A stretch of DNA of 64,000 nucleotides from Engraulis encrasicolus (GCF_034702125.1 NC_085866.1:19940815-20004814), one strand, 5' to 3'; numbered from the stretch's first letter, positions 1-44,802 are shown. Numbers and translations: made by a program. Notes: generated from the letters alone by a model not told the origin.

Positions 1-7
1 TTCTCAG

Positions 8-3000
8 GTAGTGGCCCGACTTGGGCGCCTTATTTACCACTGTCTTGACTGGGGAATTGACGTTGACTCGGAGAGAGAGCTGAGCGATGCCCTTGCGCAC
101 CTGTTGTGCCGGATGATGAAGATCCCTTGTTCTGGTGCAGTGCGCCGATCCATATGCACCCTCCATGAAGCCATTCAGGTAACTTCACATGTTACTTCAT
201 GGAGTCAGAGCTGGACCGGGACCAGGAAAACACCCCGGGCAATTTTCCTGTATCTTGCTTATCTCTGTGCACTGTCTATAGCCTACTGTTTTGAAGATGG
301 GCCAATGGCTCTGAACTGTTTGCCAGTCCTTAAGAAAAAACTACAAAAAATACAACAGTGTCGGCCCCTGGGGACTGCCTGCCCACCGGGAAAATGCCCT
401 GTATTCCAGACAACCAGTCCAACCCTGAGTGGAGGGCAGTGATTGCAGTGATGGGCAACCTTCATTAGTTACTGTCCATGTGTGCCACATATTCCACCTA
501 TTCTGGTTTTACCTGAGAAAGAAGCTGTAGTCCTTTTTGTTCCCCATGCTTCAAGAAAGCGCCCAGTTTCTCAGAGCTTAACTCTTAAGAAAAACATAAC
601 CTAGATGAATGAGAGTCTTGTTGAGGATGGTGCATGATCATTGCATGTTCAATTGACTTTATATCTGTTGCCCCTGTGCAGACGTGTGCAGCTCGGGTGG
701 GTGGTGAGGAGCAGGCAGCACATCACTATAAGGCTGTTATCGCATCACTCTTCTCGGAGGCCATTGAGCTCTACGACTGCATTCAAAGCATCAAGTCAAC
801 TAGTAAGGTAAAGCTGAAAATGTGTGTGAGTGAGCGTAATCAGGGCTGTGTCCAAGGGGGTGGCAAGTATTGCCAAGCAGAGCATTTGGGATGATTATGA
901 GGGCTCAGCATTGACATGCCCATTAACGATTTTTCTTGGTATTAGTATTACTTAATACCAACTTTTACTTGGTATTAGTATGAGAAGTATGATCCATAGC
1001 ATGACTGTACTTGTAGGGAAGCATTTCTAGCTACTCTGTCTACAACTACCTCTCTTGAAATGTAAATTGTACCTTTTTGTTTTCTTGAATCTTGATGCAA
1101 GGATGTTTATTTGTCTTATGCATAGAGACACTTCCGTGTCACATGTAATGAAATGAGTGATCGTTACACACCACTTACTAGAGACTACTATGCTTATTGC
1201 TTCTGCCTTTCATCTATTCCTGTTGAACTGCTGTCAACATCATTTGCAGGGTCTTCAGGTATTGTGTCAGTCAGACTCTTCAGGGTCTTGTCAGGATGAT
1301 CCAGACAAGGTAAGGTGAAGCTGAAACGTTTGTTGATTATTGATGCAAAGACGAATTATATTCTGATTTTGGGGGTATGTTTTTATTCACGTCTGGATTA
1401 ATGTCAACATGAGCAGGTTTTTGCATGGAGGCACGTGGTCCAGGAGCTACAGACAGGAGTGAACTTAAAACCATGTCAGACAACCGTTCCACCAAGACCT
1501 CACCGCACACCAGAAGAGCAGTTTCCATTTGAAAAACTGAACCAAGACATCAAATGCAAACGATACTCTCTTATCAAGGTGTGTGTGTACGTGTGTGTAC
1601 GTGTGTGTACGTGTGTGTGTACGTGTGTGTGTACGTGTGTGTGTACGTGTGTGTACATTTGTGGACATGCCCTGATGTCACTGGACATGGTGGTGGTTGC
1701 ATATGATGCAATGGCCTTGTTCTCTTCACAGTCTGAAGCAAGAGGAGGGCAGCCTTTGCAAAGGACAGAAGGGCATCATTGTCTTTTTGAAGCTATTAGA
1801 TCAAGACCAAAACTCAGACCTGTAAGTGTTTTGAATCTGCTGTGATGGCAAGGCTGCCAAAGTTGAGTGAATTTTTGCTTCTATTTCTACCTTTTTATAA
1901 AGTTGATCTGTGAGTTTCCTTCTTCAGAGAAAAAATACAAAGGTTCACCTTAAATTGCAATGAGTAGAACCCAGGTCACAGAATTTTGTACTCCTCACGG
2001 TTCACAAGGTCTTCAACATGCAACAAAAGAAGTCCAGTTGCCTACAACTTAACTCTTTCAACTTCCCACGACCTTCTTGTTTCTTAGGTTTCAGAGAGGA
2101 AACTCAGACCAAAGCCTGTGGAGGAGCCTTGCCTTCACGAACGACTGATGACTCAGATCCGCACCACTGACCCCAAGCTACTTTTTTCATTGAGCAAGAG
2201 GCGTGTTGCTCAGAGTATGCCTGTCTTGTGTTTACTGCCATCATTAACCATCATCTTTGTGCGTTAGCCTACTGAACAATGGGCTAATTGTATTTAATAT
2301 GTGGTTGTTTTTTTTAGGAAAGGTGGATTTCCGGCAGGTTTCTTCACACAGCATCAAAACATTGGTGACGAATCTTTTTTTTTAGCACTTTTCTATTTAT
2401 GTGGAAATGTGTGATGACATTTAGTTATGCCATTGTAAATGTTAACATCGTCTCTTCAGGATTGTCAGGTCGGAACTCCACATGCATTGCCCCTCAGCTC
2501 AACAGGTAATGTGTTGCAATGGTGTTAGCCTGTCCGACCTTCCATAGTTGGAATACACACAAGTTGTTGCAATCATACATGGGTGTTTTTTGGCAATCTC
2601 ACCTTAACTTAATTCTCCACCTAACCTTGCCCATGTACCGTCCTTGCACCTTTTCAGCGATTAAATGCTCCAAGGAGCCCATCTCATGGGTCCAAATTTC
2701 ATCCAGCCACAGAGTCGAAGGAAGGAAGCGACGTATCCAGTCTTTCGGAAGTTACTCGGCGATCAAGCATTCTGTAACTGGCCTAACTCATTTCTTACTT
2801 CCTTACTTATTCTTTTTTTCAATTCCTTACTCAGAGCCAGTCACAATGTTCCAACAAATACTCATGTACTCCTTCACATCTATAGAGGAAGGGCTGCGAT
2901 GTCGCCAACGTTGGTGTAACTATTAAGATGGTCATGATGAAGGCGCATCAGGCAAAGATGTCGTCCAGCAAATGGCAGGTGAGAAACTTAAATCGGCCCA

Positions 3001-3831
3001 TGCTTCCAAGCACGCTAATATTAAAGTTGTCGGTCATCACTGTGGTCACTGTTTTGTGGCTTTCCCTAACTCACAGGTGTGCTCCTGTTGCTTTAAGCAG
3101 AGTCATTTCTTCACCTGGCACAACAGCTGCTCAAGATGCTATAGGTGAAAATCCACTCAAACTCTACTGCAGTCTTCTGCATTCAATGTATTTGTTGTTC
3201 ACTCATACAGTATTATGTCACTTGTTTATATTGCTTATCTCCTGGTAGTACTATATTATGCAATGGTACAAATATTGTTGTGGTGTTTTTTGCTTTGTTG
3301 CTTTTTTTTCTCTCGCCATAACACCTTGGTAATGCAATTGGTTGTTTGAATGGACAATTGCCATTCTTGTAAGTCTTGACTTGCAATGGTCATATTGTGG
3401 TTTCCACTGTCTGTCATTATTTTTTTTCCCCTGTTCAGGGTGGTGTGTCCTCACTGCTGTGTAAAGGTGAGGATGTTTTGAAAAATATAATCTCTAATTG
3501 CATGTCTACATCCCACCATTTATTTACCTAGCCTGTTCTTTATTGCAATCTCTTAGATGCAAGTGCCTAACAAATGGTGCATGGAGCTGCCCATATCATT
3601 CTTCCGCCTGATCGTGCTGAGAGCTGGTGGAGACCACAGCCATTTCTGGAAGGAGCGTCTGTCATGGGACTATACAAAGTGAGTTGTGCAATCCTGCGTT
3701 CAAATACATTCAGTCTCTGTCTTGCTGTCTGCCCATCATTCGACTAGACACTGTAGCATCTTGTCTTTTTTACTAGTCTAACCTGAAACATACATGTTGG
3801 GTATACGTTTCCATGTGTAGGCAACTTTGCT

Positions 3832-3889
<58 letters not shown>

Positions 3890-4706
3890 ACATGCTCTCA
3901 GATATGTCATGCGCTCAGATCTCAGGACACTCCTGGTTGAATTATAGCATAAAGTGGTATAACAACTAGCATGGTTCTGATGGCAACCTAACATGTCTTT
4001 TGTAGATTACTGTGGGCTGATCATGGGTACATTCCATTAACCAAACTCTCATTTTCGACTTATGCTTGTCTGCCTCCGTGGAGAAAACTATACATTTTCC
4101 CCGCTGTCAGCCTAGCCACACAATAAAAATAGCCACACAATAACCTCTGGGGGACTGTTCCTCATTCAACATCCCAATTGCAAATGAATTGTACTTCTGC
4201 GAGATATTTTCTCAGACTTCTGTCGTCAATGTCATCTTCCACCCACTGTCGTCAATGATGTCTTGCGGGGGGGCGCTCTAAGCCCCCCACATTTGGGCTT
4301 GCATGCCCACCCACGGGGACACCGGTTTGAGCCCGGCCAGGGTAATTTCCCAATCCTCCCCTGTCTCTGTCCCATTCGCTTCCTGTCACCATCTTCGACT
4401 GTCCTGTCAAATAAAGGCATAAAAGCCCCTAAAAAAGTCATCATGAGTCCTCAAGCACAAGGGGGACGGGAGTTAGGATAATGGGAAGAACCCCCTGTAG
4501 TGTTGAATTCCTCTCCTCTGTGCATGCTTTAAAGGGTCCCCATGGTTCTGGAGCCACAGGTCGTTGGTTCCTGTTGTCAGCAGCACAGCCTGGCCATGAG
4601 GGGCTGGCACTGCCAGGACATCTGCACAGAGTGCCAGGCCATTCTGGAGAAAGCCTGCCACTCAAGCTCTCCTCAGAGTCATGCCACAGGGAGCCTAGAG
4701 ATTTGA
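8..4706 (+). CDS. spire-like: Spire-family actin nucleator, 3' part (5' end outside window)
   Basis: Spire proteins nucleate actin filaments at vesicle membranes through tandem WH2 repeats and bind formins through the KIND domain. Exons inferred from AG/GT borders and phase: 8-178, 682-807, 1250-1309, 1417-1578, 1732-1821, 2088-2214, 2318-2364, 2460-2505, 2658-2773, 2886-2978, 3077-3144, 3439-3466, 3557-3678, 4589-4706; the sum, 1374 nt, is divisible by 3 and ends in TGA. Exons 1-2 carry the KIND end (LIYHCLDWGID; HHYKAVIASLFSEA). Exons 4-6 carry WH2-like helices (WRHVVQELQTGVNLKP, LNQDIKCKRYSLIK, LFEAIRSRPKLRP, LHERLMTQIR). Exons 11-14 carry the four Cys pairs of the Spire FYVE-like finger (CSCC, CSRC, CPHC, CTEC). 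The Spire box is short and the fourth WH2 lacks its LRPV end. Exons 9 and 10 are the weakest calls. The paralogue (spire1, spire2 or a third copy) is undetermined. Confidence 0.82.
1579..1655. repeat. (TG)n/TACG microsatellite overlapping a splice donor
   Basis: The intron after Spire exon 4 begins directly with GT-rich repeat (AAG then gtgtgtgtgtacgtgtg), so the donor is the first unit of the repeat and several further GT donors follow. Confidence 0.85.
3834..3888. repeat. (GT)n microsatellite
   Basis: About 27 uninterrupted GT units in the last intron of the Spire-like gene. Confidence 0.95.
4263..4447 (+). mobile_element. tRNA-derived SINE, family B, degenerate copy
   Basis: A tRNA-like head with a B-box-like GGTTTGAGCCC is followed by a body (CCCATTCGCTTCCTGTCACC...CTGTCAAATAAAGGC) that recurs at 45350, 47442 and, inverted, at 54563. 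It lies in the last Spire intron. Confidence 0.7.
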
Positions 4707-4897
4707 TGGTGGTGATAGTTATGCAACTCTTTCAGAATGTTGATGTTCTATTTATTTTTTATGTTGTGTTTTATGTTGTGTACAAATGTACAGTGTTTTT
4801 TTTCCGTTTCAAAATGTGAGCTTCTTATACTGTATGTTTTGATGTTGTCATTAGTTTTTGTTTGTATATTTATTTTACTGACTAACTAATTGCAACT

Positions 4898-4903
4898 AAT
4901 AAA
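4898..4903 (+). promoter_or_regulatory. polyadenylation signal of the Spire-like gene
   Basis: AATAAA about 190 bases after the stop codon, with a T/G-rich stretch downstream. Confidence 0.7.
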
Positions 4904-7852
<2,949 letters not shown>

Positions 7853-7918
7853 GTGCTACCTACAGGCTTTATGGGTTGGACAGGTCAGACATGGACCTCT
7901 ACCCTCCCTATTCTTTGA

Positions 7919-10905
<2,987 letters not shown>

Positions 10906-10920
10906 TGATGACCTCCCTGA

Positions 10921-10974
10921 AATAAAGAGACAGAATGTTCCAGTTACACATCAATGTCAGTCAAGATCAATAAA
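10921..10974 (+). promoter_or_regulatory. two polyadenylation signals of dnajc22
   Basis: AATAAA at 10921-10926, only 15 bases after the stop codon, and a second AATAAA at 10969-10974. Confidence 0.75.
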
Positions 10975-13237
10975 ATTGAACAGAGAACTTTCAATTGCCA
11001 TGAACTAAGTTATGTCTACAGCCACTAAGGGATGGTTATTTATCTTGTTATGGGTGTACTCAAGTGAGCCAAGGATGCTCTCCCCAAGGCAAATGAGGAC
11101 ATCAGTGTGATTTATCCTTTAACGCCACCTTGTGGTAGAAAGCAGGAACTGGGGAACAATTGGAATTCAGCCTATTGAATTTATAGATATTTTTGAATGT
11201 AAAAGATGCTGGCTATCCCATGCACATGCACATGCAAGCCAGAGAGAGTAGTCTATTTATTGAGTTAATTGCTGGGGGAAATTGTTTAACTATTACGTTA
11301 GTAGCCTAGAAAATGTTTGCCTGTTTGAGTTTCACTCAGCCTGCACCTTGGCACCTGTTGACAGCCTGCATATGACACAGGTCTAAGCTTTTGCAATATT
11401 CGTTATGGTGTGGTCGATTCCATACATTTAAATTAATTAATAGAGTCATGCATTGCAATGATTTCCTTTGCAGGAATTGTGTGCATCATTAGGTTGTGTC
11501 ATATTACTCAGCTGCTGTTCTTTTGCTCATTGGACGCTCTGTGGGAGCAGCTTCATTTGCTGGTCAAGTCAGCTGTATGTTTTTGGGTAGACAATCCCTG
11601 GACCCTGGCAACAACTTTGACAAGAAATCGATGATTTCGGTAATCGTCGTGGATCAAGGATTTCGTTGTAGGGTTATTCGGGCCTGTATCCCGGCATGGG
11701 CCCGGAAGTTGTTTGGGATTTCAGGTAAAAGATCCCGGAGATGCTGCCTTCGCTAGAGAAAACAAACAGAGAACCAGCGAAATAAACACGTCCACCCTAG
11801 TCTACCGCCAGGTAAGATACTATACAAAGAAATCGTACGCAATCATATTCCTTCATCAAAATGTCACCGATGTAAATCACAGTAGTCTCTTTGGAAGACT
11901 TTAGCGAGCTAGATGGCATCTGTCGAGTGCTGGGTACCATAGCAACGCCAAAGGCTCGTACGAAACATTATTCCTGTTTAGTTTGACATGTCTGTGCGAT
12001 GACATGGGGGCCAATCACTCATCGACAGTTCGTTCATTTCGTTTGTAAGGTTATCTTGTTTCTTATGTTGGATATAAGAGTCCCTGCATTGGTGTCTTAG
12101 ACCAACCTGTCACGTTTTGTTAGCGAGTTAGCAATCATAGCTAACTCGCCCTCATAGCCCAGCAGACAGATGCATCTGCGTGTTATGACAATCCTTCCAG
12201 CTTAATCTTATAAAGTTATTTAGACAACCTGAACTTACACCGTCGGTTTGTCGGTAATGTAATGCCAATCGGGCGACGGGGTGTCCATCACTACTAATAT
12301 TGTTTGGTTATAGACCGGTTTTGGCCAGATTAGTCTGTCCAATTAAAATGATAACCTCTGACAGACATGTAGATAGATGGAGGCGCGAGCCTGTTGCTTC
12401 CACGAGAGTGCCATTGTCATTTTCTCCAGGCTGCCCACCCACGTATTCACCTTCAATCAGTATTTCCACATTCTCCTCGAACAAAGGCAACAAGCAGACT
12501 GCCTCCATAGCAGATTCACAAATTAAGGCAGCTATTTAACCTTTCATCATCACTCATGAACATCTTACTGTCTTGTCCATTTATTTGTTTGGCTTGTCCC
12601 TCAAACATAACTATCTAATATCTGTTGCCTGGGCAAGGTATGACTTTTCTTTGGGGAAAGTGACTCCTGCCCTTATTGATTTATTAACAATCTCCAGTTT
12701 GTTTTATGATAAGTCATTGCTTTTTAAATTATTATTATTGTTATTTTTACAATTTGCCATATTTGCACTGGAGCCAAAAAACTAGGTGAAGTGCCTTCTG
12801 CCTACAGTTTATTTCACCAAATAGGCCTATGAATAGCATTTTGTTCTGAGTCAAGTTGTGAAACTTGGGGAGAGCCTGGTAACAGTGCTTTGCTGTCAAA
12901 GAAGTTTAGGAGAACTGGGAGGGGACACTCCGTCTGCCTGTCTCTCTCACCTATAAGTTTCTTTCTTAGTTGATTGTCGGCAAGCCTTCTTGCTTATTTA
13001 ATGTGAGTCAGTGCATCGAGACAGATTGTCATCAGAGCAGGTGTAAAATTCTTGTGCAAAAGAGGTGAGAAGTTGTTTATAATTGAATTACGTATGCCAT
13101 CTGTGTAAAGTGATGCACTTGTCAGCCATATAAAGGAATTGACTGGACAAGAAGTTATGTTTTTCGAATGAATGATTTATGATCAATCTGAGCCTTTTTC
13201 TGTTTTGTTTTGTTGACAGTTAGCTGGTGCAGTGATA
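10975..13237. other. intergenic / ikzf4 5' region
   Basis: No coding region recognised. The stretch 11600-12300 is less AT-rich, contains several CG dinucleotides and holds a possible leader exon. The rest looks like unique sequence. The acceptor of the first coding ikzf4 exon lies at about 13219 (ttgttgacag). Confidence 0.45.
11700..11811 (+). other. possible non-coding 5' exon of ikzf4
   Basis: A strong donor (CCGCCAG/gtaaga at 11811/11812) ends a stretch without clear coding potential, placed 1.4 kb upstream of the first coding ikzf4 exon. Inference only; transcript data would decide. Confidence 0.3.
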
Positions 13238-35245
<22,008 letters not shown>

Positions 35246-35393
35246 CCATTCTGTTCACATTGAAAAAAAACATACTAAACACATTTCTTGTGTATTTTGA
35301 ATCCTTGTTTTTGTCTGTTTGCCTATAATCACAGGCAGGGTTGTAGTAAGATGGTCATACAGGGGTCTCCAGGCTACAGGTTGCTGTTAGATC

Positions 35394-37198
35394 CAGTGTT
35401 CGAATTACGGGGGGTACCGGGGGGGTTTGACCCTCCCGATTGGGACTTGATACCCCCCAAATGGGACTAAATTACACTTTTGGGGGGTACTGGAAACATT
35501 GAGGTATTGTTAAAAAAAATCAGATGTTAAAAATGTCTTGTTACTTGTAATTTTGAACGTGTACTATGAATAACAAAATAACATTAGTTTTTGGAACACC
35601 CCTTCAATGGAATGTACCACCAGCGGACGTTTCACATCCTCGCAGTTTGAGAGTTGTCAAAAACATTCGGCAGCACCCACTGATAGGCAGGGTTGGTTCT
35701 GGTGCGCGATGAAGTCATGTGTTACAGCTGCGTGCGAGGATTTGTGAAAGAAATATACATGAAACCAATATGATTTCAACTTTAAAGAACTGAACTTACT
35801 AACACTCAAGACAGGTGACCGCCAATTCCCTTTCCCCCACGAGAGAAAAAAAAACGATAGCCCACATCAGAATTCCATCAAAGTCAACATGCACAAGGGG
35901 TCTCAGTGAAAGAGGTGGACTGCTCTAATAATCTACACGTAGCGTACTTGATGACAGAAAATAAAGGACGAGGCTCATCATGTATTTAAAGCACAATTGG
36001 AATATTATAATTTTACTAAGTAAGAAGGCGCAAATGGATAGTGAGACTCCACAAACCAAGAAGGATAGCTGTGTCAAGCAAGCTGTCTAGCGAGGCAAAT
36101 GGATAGCAAGCAAGCTGTCTAGCGAGGCAAATGGATAGCAGCAGAAAGGTAGGAAAATGGGATTTTTACATTTTGTCCGCCGTGACAAATATAGGAGTAA
36201 TTATTATTTTGACTGTGTTAGAGGCCATGTCATGTAGCATCTAGCAGTATTTTCCATGACTAGGCTACTAGCATCTGATAGCACTTTTCAATCTCAAGAA
36301 AAGCGCACACATTACAAGCTAGCTCTATGTGGAATTTGGGAGTTGTAATTCTGATAATTTACAGCTTGATTCTGTATGTCATTGGGTTCCCTTTTCTGTT
36401 TGACACGAAGTTCTTGGCTGTGTTTCCGTGGTCACTCACTACATAATGTAGGTTAGTTGCTAGTTTGCTTTTGGTAAGCCATAGCTGTTTTGAAGTTGGC
36501 TCGTTTTTTTGTTGTTGTTCAGCATTGCATGAGTTGGTTGTGCTTCTGTGCATTGTTGCTAACTGTAAATTGGAGACGTTTTTATTGCAGCAACGCGTGT
36601 GTATGAGAGAAACTTTGGCTAGATGGTTGAATCAGAGCATAGTTTTCTCCGGCTCTGGCTTGTTGAATTTGACGGTGCTGCCGAATAGAGTTCAGTGACC
36701 GATGATTTGCACTCCAAACATGCTCAAACTCTGCTTGGTGGCATTACATCTTAACCAAGCCAGTCTAAACTATTTTCTACTAAGGCCTATTTCTAAGGCC
36801 ACCACAAATCTACATGAAAACCCTGTCCAATGTCCACTTTCACTCGCAGATGTTCATCCAAAACAGCTCAATCTGGAAACACCTAGGCTACTGAGACGGG
36901 TGCTTAGATGTGCCTTCCCGCAAACGTGGTCACTTATTCATGACGAGTTCTAGCAGGCAGTTTGCAAATAGCATATTGTTGGGTTTTTTGCACATCATCA
37001 CGTCACATAAAAGTTGTGTTGTTGTATTACATTTTGTACAGTATATTAACACTCCAAGAAAAAGGGTATCTCGTCTGTTTTTATTTTTTTTTTTTTTTTT
37101 TTTTTTTTGGGGGGGGGGGGGGGGGAGGGGGGTTGACGTCATCATTTGGTCCGCAAAAAGTCTGACCCCCCGAAGCCTGGTGGATAATTCGAGCACTG
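35394..37198. mobile_element. 1.8-kb hAT element with perfect 8-bp target duplication
   Basis: Left end CAGTGTTCGAATTACGG, right end CCACC...AATTCGAGCACTG reversed. GTTAGATC flanks both sides (35386-35393 and 37199-37206). The interior has no recognisable transposase and contains a poly-T/poly-G run (37086-37131). Confidence 0.85.
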
Positions 37199-37806
37199 GT
37201 TAGATCCCTGCAGAAGGGAAATTCAGTGAAAGCACTACAGGCAGCATCATTGGCCTTGATTTACATGAGATATTTAATTATATTTTAACTCGATTTAAAT
37301 CCAAATAAAACTTAATGCCGCTTTGAACATAATTAAACATAATTTAAACAATTATTGTGCAATGTAACCTCCACGGAACTCTTTAATTATTAATTCAGGA
37401 TTAAAACCATCATGTCAACGTAACCATAGTGAGCGACGAATGACGAACAGCAGGTTTGCAAACCAATGGACAGGACAGGGTTATTAACATCTTTTGATTC
37501 TCAAGACAGTGTTTAATTTATTCAATATTTTATGTCTTGTCGCCATTTTGAAATGTTCTTTGGGCAATTCAGGTGGCCACTGGCAGGTCGGCCCCCCTGG
37601 GTTACAGCTGTATCTAGCCTGCATTTTATTCTGGCTGTGATCACAATATTATTTTTTTCAGTTCCAAGCCTATTAGGCTGGAAGCAACTGAGCCCTCCTT
37701 CATTTGTCATACTACATCTTTGTTTGGACCTGGCCTCAATTGAGGTCAATAGGGAAATTGGCATGCATCTTGTTAACAGCAGCCATGTCTTGTTTTCTTT
37801 TTGAGG

Positions 37807-37960
37807 CTTTTCATGCCTTTATTGATAGGACAGTGAGAAGTACACGAGAGAAATTGGTAGGGGAGAGAGGGGTAATGCGAGACATTTTTGTACATGAGCT
37901 CCCCTGGATCTGGAAATGACCTCAGATCAGACTCAAAACTGGATCCCTGACATAGGTGTG
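37807..37960 (-). mobile_element. degenerate SINE family B fragment
   Basis: CTTTTCATGCCTTTATTGATAGGACAGTGA matches the reversed 3' part of family B (…TCACTGTCCTATCAATAAAGG). The tRNA-like head is decayed. Confidence 0.5.
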
Positions 37961-39405
37961 TATGTACAGATAGGGACGAGGCGTTGCTAAAGCACCTGTC
38001 TCTTTGCCCTACTGGACAAAATGTCCTTTTTGAAAGTTTTCTTTTCTTTTTTTAAAAAAAGTTTTTTTGTGACTATGTACCGAGGTCCATGTTGACAATC
38101 CAAATGCTTCATGACCAAAAGCATCAATAATGGTCAGTTAATACAGATCCTCATTATTATGAAAAAGTTTACTTATTTCCGTAATTCCATCAATAACTGT
38201 CATAGATTGTAGATGCATTGCCCACATTTTGAACTAGTCCAATCTTTCAGTTGTTTAGTTTTTACATATTTGGCCTTCCAGCTCATGAATTGAGGAATTC
38301 ACATTAGAATATTGTAATAAAATCATTTTCTCCAGGAAAAAAAAAATTCAGATCACATCAAATCAGTTGAAATTTGGTACTTTCTACATAACTTGTCAAT
38401 GTTCAATACTTAGTTAGGGCTGTCTTTGTCTTAATCACTGCCATGATGCGTCATTGAAGTCAATGGCAGGGGCATGGCATGGGACTTTCGGAAGCAGATA
38501 TCCTTGATGCTTTTCTGGTAAGCAAGAACTACCCCAGCAGTCAGTCCCATGTTACTTGCTTTGACATGCCAAGATCAAGTTGAAAAAAAAAATAAGCTTT
38601 TAAGTTTATCGCAAAGCCAATTTTCATCTGCAGAGGCACTATGGAAAAGGTCACTAATGGGCTGGGCATTTTAGCCATCTTCAAAAGCAATGTAATTTAG
38701 CCCCTTTCCAGACTGTCAGAGAGCACTTTATAAATGGGGTAATTTGAGTCCAAAAGCAGCAATCCATACAAAATACTGTTCTACCTCTATTGCTTACCAC
38801 AGCCATGGATGCAATGCTGTGCTACATTGAGAAGGAAACTTTGCAGGCTACCCTCCTTAATTCTGAAACGTTAAGTCCATGCACTGCCATAGCCAATTGT
38901 CCTACAAGCCGTACTACCAGTAATTAGAATTAGTTGGAAGAACCCTGTGCTAGAATGTCACTTCTGAAGCCAGATTACCCATGCTTATTGTTTATGCACA
39001 ACTATAGAACACGAAAGCCACATCTGGCTAAGCAGAAGCTTGACGGGCACATTAAAAATGGGCAGAAGTTATCCTTTAAGTGATATCCTTCCAATGTCTC
39101 TGCAACAAGCTGGACAAACCAAACTGCTCAGTAATTGTGAGCATGTATGATCAGTGCGTTTTCTGATCAGCGTCTGACTTTGCTAGACCCCAAACAATAG
39201 GCTTGTAGAGCAAGCCGACATGAAGGAAATTCAAGTAATGTGGCCACTCAGGATAGATGTGTTCTATAGTGGTGTAAACCGAAACACTACCTGGACCAAA
39301 CCCCTCCATTTCACACTGTACAGACAGGACAAGTAACAGTGATGAACAAATAACAGTAGTGATTAAGTAATAAATAATAACTGTTAAGATGCTCAATTAT
39401 TTATT
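37961..39405. other. intergenic, nothing recognised
   Basis: AT-rich, no coding region, no clear transposon ends. Confidence 0.5.
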
Positions 39406-39592
39406 ACTTCATCACTTTACTATTGGTCCATGACTGTTACTTGTCCCGTCTTGCACTTTGATGTCAGTCTGTAAATGTCAGTCCTGTGCATGCACGTCCT
39501 TTCATGGTATAGAGAGAAACGTAATTTCAATTTCCTTGCATGACCTGCGCATATGAAGAAACTGACAATAAAAACTGACTTGACTAGACTAA
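39406..39592 (+). mobile_element. LINE 3' end, copy 1
   Basis: ACTGTTACTTGTCC...ATGGTATAGAGAGAAACGTAATTTC...GACAATAAAAACTGACTTGACT, closely matched at 63412-63600. The tandem CTGACTTGACT-type tail suggests an L2/CR1-like LINE. Confidence 0.65.
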
Positions 39593-39649
39593 ACATGTTA
39601 CAGTTTTAAAAAAAGAAACCAAAAGATAATTTTTCCAAAATGGAAAAAG

Positions 39650-39655
39650 TTTATT
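39650..39655 (-). promoter_or_regulatory. polyadenylation signal of rps26
   Basis: AATAAA on the minus strand about 35 bases after the stop codon, giving the very short 3' UTR usual for this gene. Confidence 0.85.
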
Positions 39656-39689
39656 TTTTTCGTTTGTCGGTTGATCTTTAGGATGGTGA

Positions 39690-43504
<3,815 letters not shown>

Positions 43505-43560
43505 TTTGCTCTGAGGGCGAGAAAAAAGGACCGGTTAGTCTGCCTACGTCATTTATATAT
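43505..43560 (-). promoter_or_regulatory. rps26 core promoter and 5'-TOP leader
   Basis: On the minus strand a TATA-like TATATAAAT (about 43550-43560) lies about 25 bases before CCTTTTTTCTCGCCCTC (43513-43529), a terminal oligopyrimidine start of the kind that places ribosomal protein mRNAs under mTOR control. The ATG follows within about 25 bases and is directly followed by the donor GTGCGT. Confidence 0.85.
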
Positions 43561-44710
43561 GGACCCTCCGCCAAAACTATCTCGAGTTTTAAGCGTTATT
43601 GCCCTCAACATGAAGGTTGAATACTTAAGATGTATTTCATTTACTATCGAGGTATATTTTGTTCACGGTATTGTGGAAAATATTGTACGTTTTAGTAGGT
43701 TGTTGGAACTACTTTTTGCGGATTGATATCAGTCCCATAATGCCCTTCACCAAAGAAGGTGGATCTAGCTTCACTCTGATTCTGCGTTTCTCAACAGCAT
43801 CGTTGCCAACTAAGTTAGCAACTTACTTGGTTGCGATGCAAATTCCCATGGGAAACCTAGTAAGTTGTTAACTGATCAAACATGCGTTTAAGAGATGGGA
43901 TCCTGATCTATTCACTCTGTTGGTATTTTCCTGCTGGCTTTGTACTATTTATTGAATATATACCGTGTTGGTAAAAAAAAACAGTGAAATAGTGTTTAGT
44001 GTAACTTCCACGTTTGCAACAAATGCAAAAAACAGAACTTACTCTTTAAAAAAACACTTGAGAATTAACGCATCACAGGCCTACTTAGTGTTAATTACCC
44101 ATATTTTCCAGTAGGTGTCAGCATAGCTCTTTTCTGAGCAGAGAGCTGCTTTGTAGGCCTACGGTCTCCACTCACTCAGACGAGCTGAATCTGGGACCAA
44201 TGTGGAGGAGACAGATTTCTATCAAATTCTACTTCAATCAATCCTCTGTCAGTTAAGTGATGCTTTCAACTCATTATGCATAGAAGGGTAGGATGAATGT
44301 GGGGATGTGAAGTTCAGAGTACTAAGTTGTGGGAAGACAAGACAGTCACCGCAGAGTGAAGAGGAAAATGACTTTGGCATCAACATTTAAACCTTTTTAA
44401 CCTCCGCAGGGCCTTAATGGGCAAATTGTTATGACAAATTTGAGCAAAATGAGTTTCCTCCACATGCAATGTTGGTGGCAAGGAAGACTATAAGAAAAGA
44501 GTAGGATGATCTATGGCCGATGACACATCTTTGAAATTGGGACAGTAAAACCTCTGGAAGCAATTAGGGTGTGTGTGTGTTGATGTGGGGGGGCAGTTGG
44601 GGGGTAACGGGGCGGGTAGGGAATCATTTAAGACAGTCAGGGCGGAGTTGGGCGGGTGGGATGGCTGAGTGAGTTAGTGAGTGGGAGTAGGAGTTGGGGG
44701 GGGTCCTAAG

Positions 44711-44713
<3 letters not shown>
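43561..44713. other. intergenic upstream of rps26
   Basis: No coding region or clear repeat recognised, apart from a (G)n-rich stretch at about 44580-44705. Confidence 0.5.

Positions 44714-44800
<87 letters not shown>
44714..44800. repeat. (TG)n microsatellite
   Basis: About 43 uninterrupted TG units, followed by a (GAT)n run at 44890-44935. Confidence 0.95.

Positions 44801-44802
<2 letters not shown>

Noticed and set aside
37086..37131. Poly-T followed by poly-G as a functional element
   Set aside because: Inside a decayed transposon, and homopolymer junctions of this type are prone to sequencing error.
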